From Rotaria sordida (taxonomy: Eukaryota > Rotifera > Eurotatoria > Philodinida > Philodinidae): DNA of 64,000 nt. Below the pieces are notes generated by a model that saw nothing but the letters and a program-made list of their open reading frames with translations, had not been told where the DNA came from and ran no database searches. Made by a program: the position numbers and the translations under genes. The stretch is from NCBI GenBank assembly GCA_905250125.1, contig CAJNOL010000473.1, positions 62,001-126,000 of the forward strand, read 5' to 3'. This document shows, one piece after another, positions 12,257 through 24,301 of this stretch. Numbering within the stretch: position 1 is the first letter of the stretch; each line of letters starts with the position of its first letter.

Positions 12257-14009
12257 TTCAGGCTTTTGAAACAACATGTTATGCTTATGAGCCTACAATA
12301 ATAAAAGAGTCATATAAGAGAAAAACAAGAATTTTATTTTTCACATTAATGGTACTAAAAAAATATAGGTATGTTTGCATCAAAATCATAGTTGTCGTTA
12401 CTATGGCTCTAAAAACTGTTGTACTTTTTATCATTATCTAAACAATGGGTATATCATCCCTGTAATTAATTCGCTAATATTTAAAACAAATTTTGATTTA
12501 GCACATGTGTCAGAATACATTTTCAATGTTTATTCATTCTTTAGCTTTATTTTCAATACACAGTATAGTATTGAATACCAAAAATAAAGCTGTATATTTA
12601 AATACAGAAGGCTAATTTCAAATGCGATTCTTTGTGTCAAGAAATGTAGAAAAAATGAAGTGCTTGAAAGCTAATCCTACTCGCTTTTTTATATGTTAGA
12701 CAAGTTGTAGTAAATAGAATTGATTAAAATTAGGAAACTTCGTGTACTACGTATGACACAAGGATTAATCTTATATATATCTAACACAATTGTATCAAAT
12801 TCATTTCTAATTAATACATAAACATCTGGGGATTTTTATGCATGTCATATTGCTAAAATTTTTTAACATAAAATATCTCATTTGAAATCAGTCTTCTTTA
12901 TCGAAATATGTAGTTTTAATTTCTCTATTCAATGGTATAGCTTATTTTCAAAATATAATAGATAAATATAAGAAATTTATTGTAATCTATTCTTTAAAAT
13001 TAGATAAATAGAGCCTAAATATTCATAGTGAGTATGTGAACATCCAGAAGTGTTCGATCATTGTAATTTTCATTTAATATTCCATGGTAGGTCTGCGACT
13101 ATAGAAGAAAGAGCATTTACTTTATTTATAAGTAATGTATATCGAGTTTTCAGCGTATACAAAGATGGTTCACACATTATGCTATCGAATAAATTTAAAG
13201 TTGAAGAAATCTCATTTGCGAACATGAAAAATGTTAATTTTAAGTAAAATAAAATTGTTTTAAATTTTCGGTTAATTTAAAGTTGACAATTTTACAAGTT
13301 TTGTATAAAACAATTGAATTTCATGGTTAATTTTTAAAGATTTGATCAATGAGAGCGCATGTCCGAAATAAATCGCTTTAAAAAATTTTAATGAAAAGTT
13401 ATTTTATTTTAAGAAAAAGTAACTGTAATTTGCTGATGGTATGAGTTTTGTTCAATACAGATTATTTATCTTAATCGATCTGGTGAAATATATACATGAC
13501 ATCAGCTTTTAATCAAAGAAGCTTTTGATTGAGTTAAATTTGACGTGATATGCAGAAAGATGTAGAGATTATAAAGAGTGGCATCATGGCTTTTCTATGA
13601 ATAGTAATTATCAAGTGTCATATCAAGTAAAATTATATGCATAAATTAACTTTTCTTGAAAATAATCTAAATCTTAAAATAAATTATTATTATTATCGCT
13701 TGAATGCAAGATGAGTTCTGTGAAAGAGAACTAAATATTTAGGATTGATATTGATTAGCTGATTGTTTTTCTTTTTTTTTGTTATTGATAAACTAATACT
13801 CGCAATGCATGAGCAAGGATTATCGATTTGGGTTCAGCTAAGCAGGGTTTTAATTAAAGTCAATGCGAGTTTTTAAAAGAAGTTTGATCATGATTTATAG
13901 TAGTAATTCAATTTTTATTGCGAATATAAGGTGAGTGTATGAGGATGTGTTTGTGAAGAGAAGCCGTTCATCAACAACCATATTTAAAAATCCGTCTTTT
14001 TTTGAACAG
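12257..14009. other. intergenic, no gene seen
   Basis: AT-rich spacer after the F-box polyadenylation signals. Short frames at 12375-12587 and 13050-13247 show no motif. A degraded G-rich tract (GTGAGTGTATGAGGATGTG) sits at about 13932-13950. Confidence 0.4.
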
Positions 14010-14395
14010 TATTGTTTTTGTATTTTTTATTTTTGTATAGAAATGCTTTGTACCTCAATTAATTTCTGTACATTCGATGCTTGATTCCATGTTATAATGA
14101 CAATTGAATGAGATGTTCAAATTAGACATTCATAATAACAATTATGTATGACGAATTCTATAAATTGCAGTTAGTTAAAAGTGAAACTGAAGATATAAGT
14201 TTTATTGAAATTGTTATCAATAAAAGTTTTCGAAAATTTCAAAACTCAAAATTTGAAATTTTCAGTTATTTTTTTTGAAAATAATTTACGTCATAAAATG
14301 AGATTTTTTTTTTGAAAAAACGACCGAAACTGAATTTAACAGTATTTGAATTTTGAGTTTATGTTCACAAATGAGAAGATATGAAAAAGGCTACA
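14010..14395 (-). repeat. dispersed repeat, copy B (inverted partner of 4795-5385)
   Basis: Read on the minus strand, this segment matches copy A almost end to end. Shared words are ATTGTCATTATAACATG, GAGGTACAAAGCATT and the AAAATTTTC-rich block. It is shorter than copy A because it lacks the amplified AATTTATAGAGTTCG words. The pair flanks the protease and F-box genes in opposite orientation. Confidence 0.7.
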
Positions 14396-14720
14396 TAATT
14401 GTTGTTCACTGTATGTTGCTTTAAATTTTACAATTAACAATTTTCCACTCTAAATTCCAAATATTAGAGAGTTGTATAGTAAATACATTATAATTCTGAT
14501 TATATTTCAACTTAGCTGACCTTTCTTGTATTCACTTTTTTTTCATAGAGAAAATTTTAGAAAAATTAAGATGAATCAATTTGCTTTATTGTATAAGTAA
14601 ACAATAATTTTACAATCACAATATAGAACTAAATTTTTAATACGACAATAAATGATATTGATAGAGAAGTTATTTAGTTTTTGATTATTTTGTAAGAGAG
14701 TGCAGAGAATAATCAATTTA

Positions 14721-15850
14721 TTATTGTAGGAATTTATTGATTCTCATTCCGAATTGTTTTTCACCAATCGTTGTTCCGATCATATAATCTTTTGTCATTG
14801 TATGATTTCTCGGATCCACTTTATTTAATTGTTTACCAAGACATCGTAATACGATTTTACGTATATATTGTTGAAACCCATAGACAGATATGTATAGGAA
14901 CAATGCATTCATCGCATTTCTTGTATACATTAATGTGTTTGTAGCAAGAAATACCGTATCGGTATAGTCATGCCCAATAATCAGATTTGCGAAAATAGAA
15001 AAACATAGACGATTAGGTACAGTACAAACAGCATAGATCAAACACATCAGTAACAACATTAGTGAAATACGACGGTTACGTTGAGCACTAATTGCTAATT
15101 GATCATTTGTAGATATTTGTCTAAAAATCAGCTTTTTTATTGTAAATAATGTACATACTATTATAATAGTAAATGGTAGAAAATACATAATCACGAGGTG
15201 AATCTATATAAGAAAATGAATCCTAATCTAAATTATATATTTAGTTTAATACTTACCCATGCATATTGAATATTATAAAAATTATTGAGTCCAATGTTCA
15301 ATGAGTAATAACATGCTACAGTTGTTTGTATTGTTCCTGTACTATTATCATATGTCGAATATTCAAAACCTAATGCAAATAAAAAGCCATTTAATATAAA
15401 TAAAATTAGTAGAATAATAACACAAATGATAAATGCAACACGTGGTCGAGCTACTTTGATTTTATACCATCGACTTCTTAATAAACAGGCTCGATCAAGC
15501 TCGACAAAAGTAAGAAATATGGCTGATGTATGTAAAGTATAAAAAGGAAAAAATTGACTCAATTTGCAAATGAATAATGATTGACCCCATATTTTTTTTT
15601 GACCATCTGTGAATGTAATTATAGCATTACTTAAATTCCATTGATAAAGTGATATTGTATCCATAAGACATAAAAATATTAAATAGATATTAGTTGATGT
15701 TCGCCGATTTTCTTTATTGAGTAAAACAATAATAGATATAAGATTGCCGACAGTACCAATTACAATAAGAAAAATAGGAACAATACCACTTATGATTAAT
15801 TCGGCCGTTTCGTAAGGTGCTGAATCTTTCTTTCGATGCCATGAAGCCAT
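14721..15850 (-). CDS. rhodopsin-like (class A) G-protein-coupled receptor
   Basis: Two exons (15850-15257 and 15203-14721, intron 53 nt, phase 0) give about 358 residues with seven hydrophobic segments. TM1 carries the GN motif (TVGNLIS). The extracellular loop has WGQSLFICK with the conserved disulphide Cys. TM3 ends ELDRACLL in place of DRY, TM5 is the junction segment (IHLVIMYFLPFTIIIV), TM6 is LMLLLMCLIYAVCTVP, and TM7 is NALFLYISVYGFQQYI in place of NPxxY. The third loop is short and basic. Layout and motifs fit the divergent peptide-receptor-like GPCRs expanded in rotifers. The ligand is unknown. The frame is intact, so it is probably functional. Confidence 0.85.
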
Positions 15851-16149
15851 TTAATGCTCACCAGTATGTATACTATATAGTATGCGCTACAATAGAAATC
15901 TTAGAATGAATAATGTTGTAATAGTTCCCTTTTTTTTTCTTCACTTTTTTCAGGCTTGTTTTCACAGTCACACTGTTCTTGAGTTTTTCTACTCATTTTA
16001 TCTTGTCTATTACAAAAAGAAAAACAGGAAAAAAAAGCTTTTATATTCTTAATCAGATTAATATTTCAAATTGCATCTGATCCACAATATATAGCTTTTG
16101 GAAGAGAGGTAAATTTCAGGCTCTCCTGATTGTGGCTCTCTTGAACGCC

Positions 16150-16870
16150 ATCTGTGTTTACGATAATAATCAGAGTTGTCGGATCAACATAAGTGTTACA
16201 AAAATGATAAAATTTCTGTATTAGAATTGAGACAATCAATTGATGCTTTTGTATTAGCAGTAAGTTATCGTGACCATCATGATCCATTAAAACTTTTTGA
16301 AGGACACTTATATATACCAACACATTCTGCATATGAATTTTTTGAAGTTTTTACTAGTACTTATATATAAAAAGTTGACAATCTTATAAACAACAACGAA
16401 GTTAATAGTACTATTTCACTGGTAAACTCTGGATATCGCCTACTCTTGATTAGAGGAGGATTCGAGTGAAAAATTTGTTGAATTGAAATTGATTAAAGTC
16501 TGGGAACCTGATGGTCATAATCAAAATCACAAAGCCGATTATCCTGTAAGAAAGACAAAACTAATATCAATTAAAAATGGACTCTTTTTTCAAAAATCAT
16601 AATCAAATTGCAATTGATTATCAGCTGTCAAAAAAAAAGTAATTTTAATCGCTTTTATTTATGCTTATTATCCGACTAATTGGATTCATGGTTTTAACTA
16701 GATAAAACCTATTGAAAATAAATTGTAAATTGATGATGGCTTAAAAGGACACTGTCGTTTTTCAGATAGTCGTTCAAATTCAATAGAATTTGGACTAATA
16801 GTAGAACTAAAATGAGATACATTCACCATAAAACTTAAAGTTCGATATATCTTATTGAAGAGGACTTATA
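16150..16870 (+). pseudogene. decayed protein-coding gene, family not recognised
   Basis: Three consecutive stretches read as protein but sit in broken frames. One is 16176-16370, with a segment reading YRDHHDPLKLFEGHLYIP. The next, about 16452-16545, includes FVELKLIKVWEPDGHN and ends at a plausible GTAAGA donor. The third, about 16764-16890, includes SNSIEFGLIVELK and is interrupted by in-frame stops. Together they look like exons of one plus-strand gene with lesions between them. I do not recognise the family. Confidence 0.35.
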
Positions 16871-16988
16871 ACAGAAGAATCAACGTTTTTTAGATTTCAT
16901 AGCACGGAAAACATTATTTGTCTGCAGAGAGATACGTCTATGTCAAGATCAAAAATTGACTTTCAGCTGGAAAAAAGAGAACATTTTT

Positions 16989-17195
16989 CTTATTTGAAGT
17001 GAATATCTGCCAAATTAAGACTAGATTCTAGGTCTTGATCTTTGTCAATAGACAGATCAATGTATACAATTACTATAATAGTAAATTCGTATTTAAAAAT
17101 CTTATAAAATATTTCATCCTTCGTTCCTTTTAAGAATGACTATATTTTTGAATGTCATTGTAGTCAATTAGAACCTCATTATAGAGCAGCTATTG
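16989..17195 (+). repeat. left arm of ~0.2 kb inverted repeat bounding a 3.9 kb composite
   Basis: This arm reads as the inverted complement of 20671-20877 over about 200 nt at roughly 80% identity by eye. Shared words include AAAATATTTCATCCTT, AAGAATGACTAT and TTAGAACCTCATTATAG. It could be the terminal repeat of an old transposon or two independent insertions of one repeat. Confidence 0.7.
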
Positions 17196-17639
17196 TATGT
17201 TGCAAATTACATTTGTAAGACTTAGTTGTGCCGATATTGGTATTACCTCCCGTTGATCTTCCGTCCCTCTTTCGTCTTTATCTTGCCTCTATTGTTCTTC
17301 CCTCTACTCATCTCTCTCTCCGGTATGAGCTTGTATTTTATTTGAAGTAGCTCAATAAACATCATTACCGAGGGTGACGGCAAGCTACTCCTTCAGTTTG
17401 TCACTATACTAGTATCTTTTGAATTTGTATGAGTAAATTGCATTTTTCTTTTTGTAAATTGTATCAAGTTGCTGAGGTGAAAAATGATCCTTATCTTAAT
17501 AAGTGGTGTTGGAAAAAAGTTTTATAACAAAAATTCGAATTTTGACGGTTGTGATGTATTGCTATTCTTCATTATGTATGTCAGGTGCATTTGTAGATAA
17601 GTCAATAAGAATATAAGTAATATGCAATAAAGATATCCA

Positions 17640-18010
17640 TGTAGCCATAAAACGCATTTTTAGCCCGTTTAAACGCGTCTGAAATTGAAACAGTCTCCAA
17701 ACACACTGAAATGCGTTCATCATATGGGTGTTTGAATGCGTTGCAAAGTCTTGCATGCGTTCAGATGTGTTTCATGACTAAAATGCATCACAACTGATTT
17801 TACATTAATTTTTAAACGCGTTGCAAAGTCTTGCATGCGTTCAGATGCGTTTCACGACTAAAATGCATCACAACTGGTTTCCATTAGTTGTTAAACGCGT
17901 TTCAATGCGAACAGTTTCTTTTTTGCGTCGGAATGCGTTCATAACTGGAAATAATATTAACTTAGACGCGTTTCAATGCAATTGCTTTTACTTTTGCATC
18001 CGAACGCGCC
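17640..18010. repeat. ATGCGTTT/ACGCGT motif-rich repeat cluster
   Basis: About a dozen variants of AAACGCGTT, AATGCGTT, GACGCGTTTC and ATGCATC occur in 370 nt, a large CpG enrichment over the AT-rich surroundings. Similar words recur at 18790-18870 and 19705-19825. An exact-period duplication is embedded (separate entry). No coding potential was recognised. Confidence 0.7.
17738..17883 (+). repeat. 80-bp tandem duplication
   Basis: TTGCAAAGTCTTGCATGCGT begins at 17741 and again at 17821, exactly 80 nt later. The following 40+ nt are also nearly identical, with only three substitutions seen in about 65 nt (T/C twice, A/G once). It is young compared with the surrounding diverged motifs. Confidence 0.9.
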
Positions 18011-19704
18011 TACCATAAATGCAATTAATGCTTTTGAGTTCCAATCGTGCATGTAAATGTAGTTTCTTTTTCTGTTTTGCATAGACAAGATACATATGAA
18101 CGTGTTTCTAGCTGCAAGTGCATATAGTGCTATCAATAATGCAGATTACTTCGTCCCAGTGCACGTAACTAAATTTCGAACAGTAAATTGAACTGCGTGT
18201 TTCTTACACAAAAAAAGCATAAAAATTATACAGGTAATTATATAGACGACGTATTCAAGTCTTACTGCATTTCGAATTCTTAAAGAGGACTCTTCTTAAT
18301 AATCTGCACTTCAAAACATCAGTGGCTAGTATTGCATAAAATAGAATATAAACACAAATAATTGGATACGAGAAATCTCATCATATTTGTGTTCATCATA
18401 TAAAGTCATGAAGACTTAGTTAATCTGTGAAATAGAAATAAATGAGTACACGTATCAAATTTTGAAATATACAGAACATTCATTCAAGAACGGTATTACA
18501 ACAATATTGTTTTGTTACATGTCACTACCACCACCTTTTTTTCATGAAATCAATTTCGCTCTTGTATAGCACATACGTTAAACGTAACAATTTAAATTTC
18601 AAAATAAATAAAATTTAAATGTTAAGCAAAAATGTTCACTTTAACTCAAACATGAAGTTCAAAGTTAGTTTCCATATAAACCTATTTGAGATACAAACAG
18701 ATAAGAAGTAGACGAAACAAAAGAATCCAGATGTAGTTCAGACACAATGATAGAGTTGCTTTCAAACACAACTTGAAACAGAACTACGTCTGAATGTGGG
18801 TAAAAACAACTTAAAATAGCGTCTAAATGCGATCAGAACACAAAATGCGCATTCAGGTACTATTGCCACCGTGCTTTTAGACACGTCCATGTGCAACAAA
18901 TATTTTATCTGGGTTGGTTATGAACGCATTTACAATACATTTAATGTTTATGTGTTAAAATCTAAAGTTTTTTTCTACTTCTTCATATACGAATTCTTAA
19001 ACTAAGGAGTCATATGTGACAGAAGAAACAACATGCATATAATCGTCTACAAAAAACTCAATTCTTTAAATTTGTTTTCTTCAATTTCCACTAATTTTTT
19101 TGAAAAGTAAATTCTATAGAATTTATCTTCACCTCGCTATGATCAAAAATTTCATTCAAAATAAAACAGGAAAAGAAAAAATAATGACTTAATTCGAATT
19201 TAAAATTTAAATTAATGTTTTTTTACTTTAAAAAGACAAAAAAGTTAAGATGCTGCATCCGTCGAATATTTATTGAATAAGCAATTGATTATCGAAAAAA
19301 CCGTTTTTCTTGTATTCTGTGATCCAAAAACTATGATTATTATTTTTATAAAGTTAATCATATGTAACCGATGTCATGTATACAATTTTATGTGACACTG
19401 ATAAATTAAAAAAATGAAAATATTTCCAAGTTTATATAATTTATTGAAGTAATTGCTAAATTGATCTTTTCCTCTATAAAAATTCACATGATAATAACAG
19501 ATAAGGCTGTACGCGTATTTATAGCTTCGTGATAAGTTCAATTTCTTTCATTCTGTAGATATCATGGTCAAATCTCGTTTGTTGTACTCTATTCAATAAC
19601 TTAATATGTTAAATTGAAATAAAAATATCATGTGGCGATGAAAATGGATCGATACCATGATATAGAGCACAATTTTTTAAAATTTAACAAATTTTGGATA
19701 TCCT

Positions 19705-19830
19705 AAAATGCGTTTAGATGCATCTAACAATAAACAGCGTCAGGATGCGTTTCCCTATCAGAACGCGTTAGGACATCCAAAAATGTTGCATTTTGAACGC
19801 ATCCAGACGCGTGAAGTTACATTGCTGACA
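19705..19830. repeat. second ATGCGTTT-type motif cluster
   Basis: AAATGCGTTTAGATGCATC, GGATGCGTTTCCC, GAACGCGTTAGG, TGAACGCATCC and GACGCGTG occur within about 125 nt. These are the same words as at 17640-18010 but partly in inverted orientation. An open frame covering them (19708-19929) is a by-product of the motif and not supported as a gene. Confidence 0.6.
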
Positions 19831-20670
19831 AACGGTTGGAGATGCGTCGAAAATAAAAAAAATGGATACACGAATAATATCAATAAATTCGGATTGTTTA
19901 TGTCATCATTAAGACGAAATCTTAGATAGTGTCTACCTATGAAAGTCTACACATTGGTCTTATTTGTACCATAATAAGTACCTAGAAGATTTGTGGAAAA
20001 AGACGAATAATAAATGCAACTGGTTTCAATACTACATCAGGATTTCAAAGCTATTATAATCGATAAATGTTTTCTGTTATTACTTTTCTGGTTCTTTTCG
20101 GTGCGTGTTGTTTTATGTAAAGCACCCTCGTATCCTTCTTTTATGGACACATCCATATCGTCCAAATATAATTCATTGTCATAGTCATAGTTAGCATCGC
20201 TCTTATGAGGAATGTTACTATTGGATAAAATATAATTAGATCAATTACACTGATGATAATAAATCATTTAATATTACTCAAGCAGCCTATTGACAATGCA
20301 AAGCAGCAGACATAAAACTATCGAATTTTATGCACATACTGTCGATGTCGTGTGGTATCTATTGCTTGCACATCATGACGATCTCACTATTCTTGATTAT
20401 CGTAATCATTTGCGCTCACTATTCCTATCACTGTTGGAATAACACAATGTCCAAAGACAGAAACTAGATCGATAAAATAGTGTTGACGTTATTGTGTATT
20501 GGTTTTTTCTGTCGTATAATAAACATTGATTTTTAGCCAAATCGCAAATATACTCGCAAAAATATGTCAAAACTAGGCGTATACTTTTGCAAGCTCCAGT
20601 AATGGTTACAATTTAAAATGATTTCTTCGAGCTGAGATACAAATTGTATTTAAAATAGTATAGAAAATAT

Positions 20671-20877
20671 AATAGATGCCCTATAATGAGGTTCTAATCG
20701 ACTATAATGATATTCAAAAACATAGTCATTCTTAAGAGGAATAAAGGATGAAATATTTTATGAGAATTTCAAGTACGAATTCATTATTATAGTAATTATA
20801 TACATTGGTATGCCTATTGGTGGAGATTAAGACCTAAAATCCAGTCTCGATTTGGCAAATATTTACTTGAAATAAGA
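20671..20877 (-). repeat. right arm of ~0.2 kb inverted repeat
   Basis: Inverted partner of 16989-17195 (see that entry). Between the arms is about 3.5 kb with the motif clusters and, near 20300-20440, a short stretch of decayed coding-like sequence. No transposase was recognised. Confidence 0.7.
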
Positions 20878-21167
20878 TTTTTTTTGTAACAGAAAGTGAA
20901 TAACTATTACATAAACCAATCGAGTATAAATAGATTATAGCTGTGCTGTACAGGTTCAAAATGGACGAACAATAATTCTTTGTCATGTTCGCATCAAAGA
21001 AGATTTATCATTTGGTGATTTGGGACTTCTATAACATGATTAAGATACATGAATAGTCGAGTTATTTCATTCACATTGTTTACATTTTCACATAAGTATT
21101 TGTTAACACGACGTCATTTTGAGATCGTAAAAACAAAACATTTGAAGCAAGCCGACAAAAAAAAGTA

Positions 21168-21258
21168 GGAGTGGGAGTGTGCTCTCTGAGTGTGGGTGTG
21201 AGTGTGGTGGGTGTGGGTTATTCTTCTTCAATCAGCCGCAGCCGCAGACACACACTCA
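21168..21258. repeat. G-rich/C-rich stem-loop (copy 3)
   Basis: A long G-rich arm (GAGTGTGGGTGTGAGTGTGG and GGGTGTGGG) is followed by loop TTCTTCTTC and a complementary arm (CAGACACACACTCAGC). It is one of the clearest members of the family. An isolated C-rich tract ACACCCACACCC lies 230 nt further on at about 21486. Confidence 0.6.
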
Positions 21259-21915
21259 GCTTAACAGATTTTGTAACAGAAAAAACTCAATCGGTAATTA
21301 CGTGTTATTGAGGTATGAAAGTAGAAAAGTATATTTCTCATCGCCCTCTGTGTATACATGATAGAGTAGCTAGACAAAGCTCTCCCAGACCACAGGTCAT
21401 GACAGAGATTTCAAACGGTTTGCCTATCTGGCAGTTACGAATAAGCGTATAGGTGTTTCTATTGTTGCTAGCCAAATCAACAACAACACCCACACCCTTG
21501 CCGATTTATTCACTTAATAGAGTGACAATGCGTGTCATATATTTTTTAGTGCTTCTTTAATAGATAGATGTTATGAAGAGTTCGTTCAGGTAAATATGAA
21601 CAACTTCAATCAGATATACGAATCTAATCTAGTTCGACAGCCCATAATCAATTTTCGTAACCAATAGAATTCGTGTTCGAATAGAGAATAATGTCGAATT
21701 ATGAAGCCATAGAATTTGATCGTAAATTCGTATGTTGTTGCTAGTGAAAAACTTTGAAAATATTGTCCTTATTCAGGCGCAAAAAGGTCATGTGTATAAG
21801 GATAAATAATAAGTGGCGATCGTCATTCGTTTCTTTAGTGCCTGGAACTGATTAGCAGATGGCTTGAGTCCCATCATATATATAATCGTAGTTGAGTTAG
21901 AAAAAAATCAAAACG

Positions 21916-22821
21916 ATGAGAGGAAAGTATGCATTATTGTTGATTGTGCTGAGGCAAGTAACATTAAGAATATTGTTAACATTATAGGATCATGTTTGTT
22001 TCTACATAGTCTATTCGATACGCTTAGTATCCTATGCACTTCTAATTCTCCATATGCCTTTGATCAAATAGATAAAATCGAAACTAAGGCATGCCAAGCA
22101 GCCTCACAATACGATCAATGTTCGTCGAACATCGCATGTGGCTGCTTGCCTCTAGCGACAGTGGATAATAAAGCGATGTGTGCTTATCTTCATCTCACCT
22201 GCACTCATTTGGTTTCGTGTGCTGATGCGAATCGAACATGTCATCAAGCTGGGCACGTGTGTGTGAATCATTCACGATGTAATAAAGTTCCACTATGTTA
22301 CCCAATAGACATGGCCACTCAAATCATGTGTCCACCGATAACACGTAAGTGATGATGGGAGATTTTCGTCATGTTTTTTGCTCTATTGTATAGCTCTTTC
22401 ATCTTCAATATCTAATATTTGCGGCAGTGTTAATTCATTATCCTGCTTAGACCAAATTTCATCTGACCAGCATCATATTTTCACCGATGGTTCTGTATTT
22501 CAGCCCTATTTTGACATCACTGGTTCATATCTGGTCCATTCAAACCATTCTGTTCATATCCAACAGCAAGGTCAGAAGGTGACATGGTCATATGACTCAG
22601 CATCACTAGCACATAGACTTCAAGCACAATATATCAATGCAACTCATATAGTTGGTATTCAAACTCGTCTCAATTTATTGACAAGATGTATCGTTTTATT
22701 TATTATTCAAATCGAGGTTACAGGGAACCGAAAATATTGTCACCAAGGATCAATCGCTCCATTCTCGGATATATGTGAATTACCTGCAAACTACACAGAA
22801 AAAATCTGTCGTACGAATTAA
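21916..22821 (+). CDS. secreted cysteine-rich protein, unrecognised family
   Basis: Three exons (21916-21953, 22010-22344, 22394-22821) close in frame to about 266 residues. The first exon encodes the start of a signal peptide (MRGKYALLLIVL). The mature part is Cys-rich, with CQAASQYDQCSSNIACGC, CTHLVSCADANRTC, CVNHSRCNKVPLC and later single Cys, spaced as if for disulphides. Several N-glycosylation sequons (NRT, NHS, NAT, NYT) fit secretion. Intron 1 (56 nt) uses a GC donor (GAG/GCAAGT) and intron 2 (49 nt) a normal GTAAGT. The GC donor was chosen because only it, with the acceptor at 22009, joins the signal peptide in frame. I do not recognise the family; no catalytic motif is visible. Confidence 0.7.
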
Positions 22822-22878
22822 CGAACAATTGCTTATTTGTTTGAGTTTATTTTTGCCTCATAGTATTACAAACTAAAT

Positions 22879-22957
22879 GTAGAGTGTGTGAATGTGTGTG
22901 TGGGTATGGGGTGCGGATGTTGTTCTTCGCTGTGTCTACACCCACACCCGCACCCTC
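22879..22957. repeat. G-rich/C-rich stem-loop (copy 4)
   Basis: GAGTGTGTGAATGTGTGTG and GGGTATGGGGTGCGGATG form the G arm. The loop is TTGTTCTTCGC, and CTACACCCACACCCGCACCC is the C arm. The arms are imperfect but can pair over about 25 nt. It lies just 3' of the Cys-rich gene. Confidence 0.6.
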
Positions 22958-24216
22958 AAATGAACTCCTTCGAATTGCTTCTTCCATATTTTTGATAGTG
23001 ACTAGAAAACTTGCATTCTTATTTTATTGCTCCAAAATAAACCGCCATCGATTCTAGTCAAGCTCTTGCCGGACTCTATTACTATCTGGATGTGTCCGAT
23101 TGTGTAAATGTGGTTTTGAGTGTACCTATTCATATACTTGAAAAAGTGAGAAATATCTGAGCACTCCCGCTCACATCCTAAAAGAAATAACATTGTTGTG
23201 CAGATAATACGGGTTCGTTTTAACAGTAAAATCCCATTCTAATGAACTATGTAAACGCATTTAATGAGTGGAGTTTGCATTATTTTTCTATTAGAAACGT
23301 CTTAGATTGGTTTCATAAGTTTAGTTTTTGTTTTCTGAAAAATTTCTTTACTAAGACGAAAAGTTGTCATTTTTACGTTTACAGAGCATGGGTGAGAATG
23401 ATTTGCTTGTTTTCATCTACACCCTTCCCTCCTCACACCTTTATCGGGAGAACAGAATGGCTGGTAAACAATTATGTTTGACAGACGGCGAGGCAAAAAT
23501 AACTGCAATTTATTTCAGATGACAATCTAAATTGTTGTATGCAGCAAGAAAATGAATTGTATTCAAGAGAAATGCTTTGCCGAGATAATGTAGGAGAGAA
23601 AAGAACATTTGCAAGAGATTTTATTTTCTCTTTCTTCCTGTGCGATGTGTTTATGTGCCATTAGTTTTTTTTTGTAGAAAGTAGTGCAGACTGTAAAACG
23701 AAGCAGCCATAGCGAGATAATAGTTGCCTATCTATGAAAGTTTTCCTTCAAATATACCTCTTTCCAAATGTGTTCGACATTCAAATAGATAGGGAAAGTT
23801 TTACATTTCATTGAACAAGACTTTCTGTTTGACAACCTTCCTGTTGAAAAATATATTCCTTGGCCGCATAGGCAGTAAAATATGAGAAAAAGTATGTTAC
23901 TATTTATTAAATTGCGCAGTTTCTTTGAGAAAAAAGTCGTGTTTATAAAAAAAAAAGAAGCTTTAAGATGTATTGGTTCGCACATATTAATCTGTTTAGA
24001 GGTTTTTCGATTACCATTTGTCCTTCTGAAACTAGGACAGAATGAGTGCTATTAACAGAGAACACCCTCGGATCTTTAAGCCATCTTAGATTGCTACTAT
24101 TTTGCTAGAGTGTGCGTTCATTCTATCTTGACCTACACCCACCACCTGTCGTTCCGGTCTTCCATAACCACAAGATTCTTAAGTTCGTTGCAGTCACTCA
24201 AGATAACAAAATTATG

Positions 24217-24301
24217 GTGTGGGGTGGCTATAGATGTGAGTATGAGTAGTAGTGGTGTTCTCTTCCTGGGCTCATCCACACTCACATTCACCCTCATCTA
24301 G
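24217..24301. repeat. G-rich/C-rich stem-loop (copy 5)
   Basis: G arm GTGTGGGGTGGC...GATGTGAGTATGAGTAG, loop TTCTCTTCC, C arm CATCCACACTCACATTCACC. The organisation matches copies 3 and 4. Weaker C-rich or G-rich tracts also occur at 23389-23442, 24107-24150 and 24540-24555. Confidence 0.55.

Noticed and set aside
17738..17883. Possible CRISPR-like array
   Set aside because: Only two contiguous 80-bp copies without spacers in a eukaryotic scaffold; it is a tandem duplication.
22978..24100. Several 60-85-codon frames between stem-loop copies
   Set aside because: No shared motifs, no splice-consistent partners, and phases do not combine into a protein.
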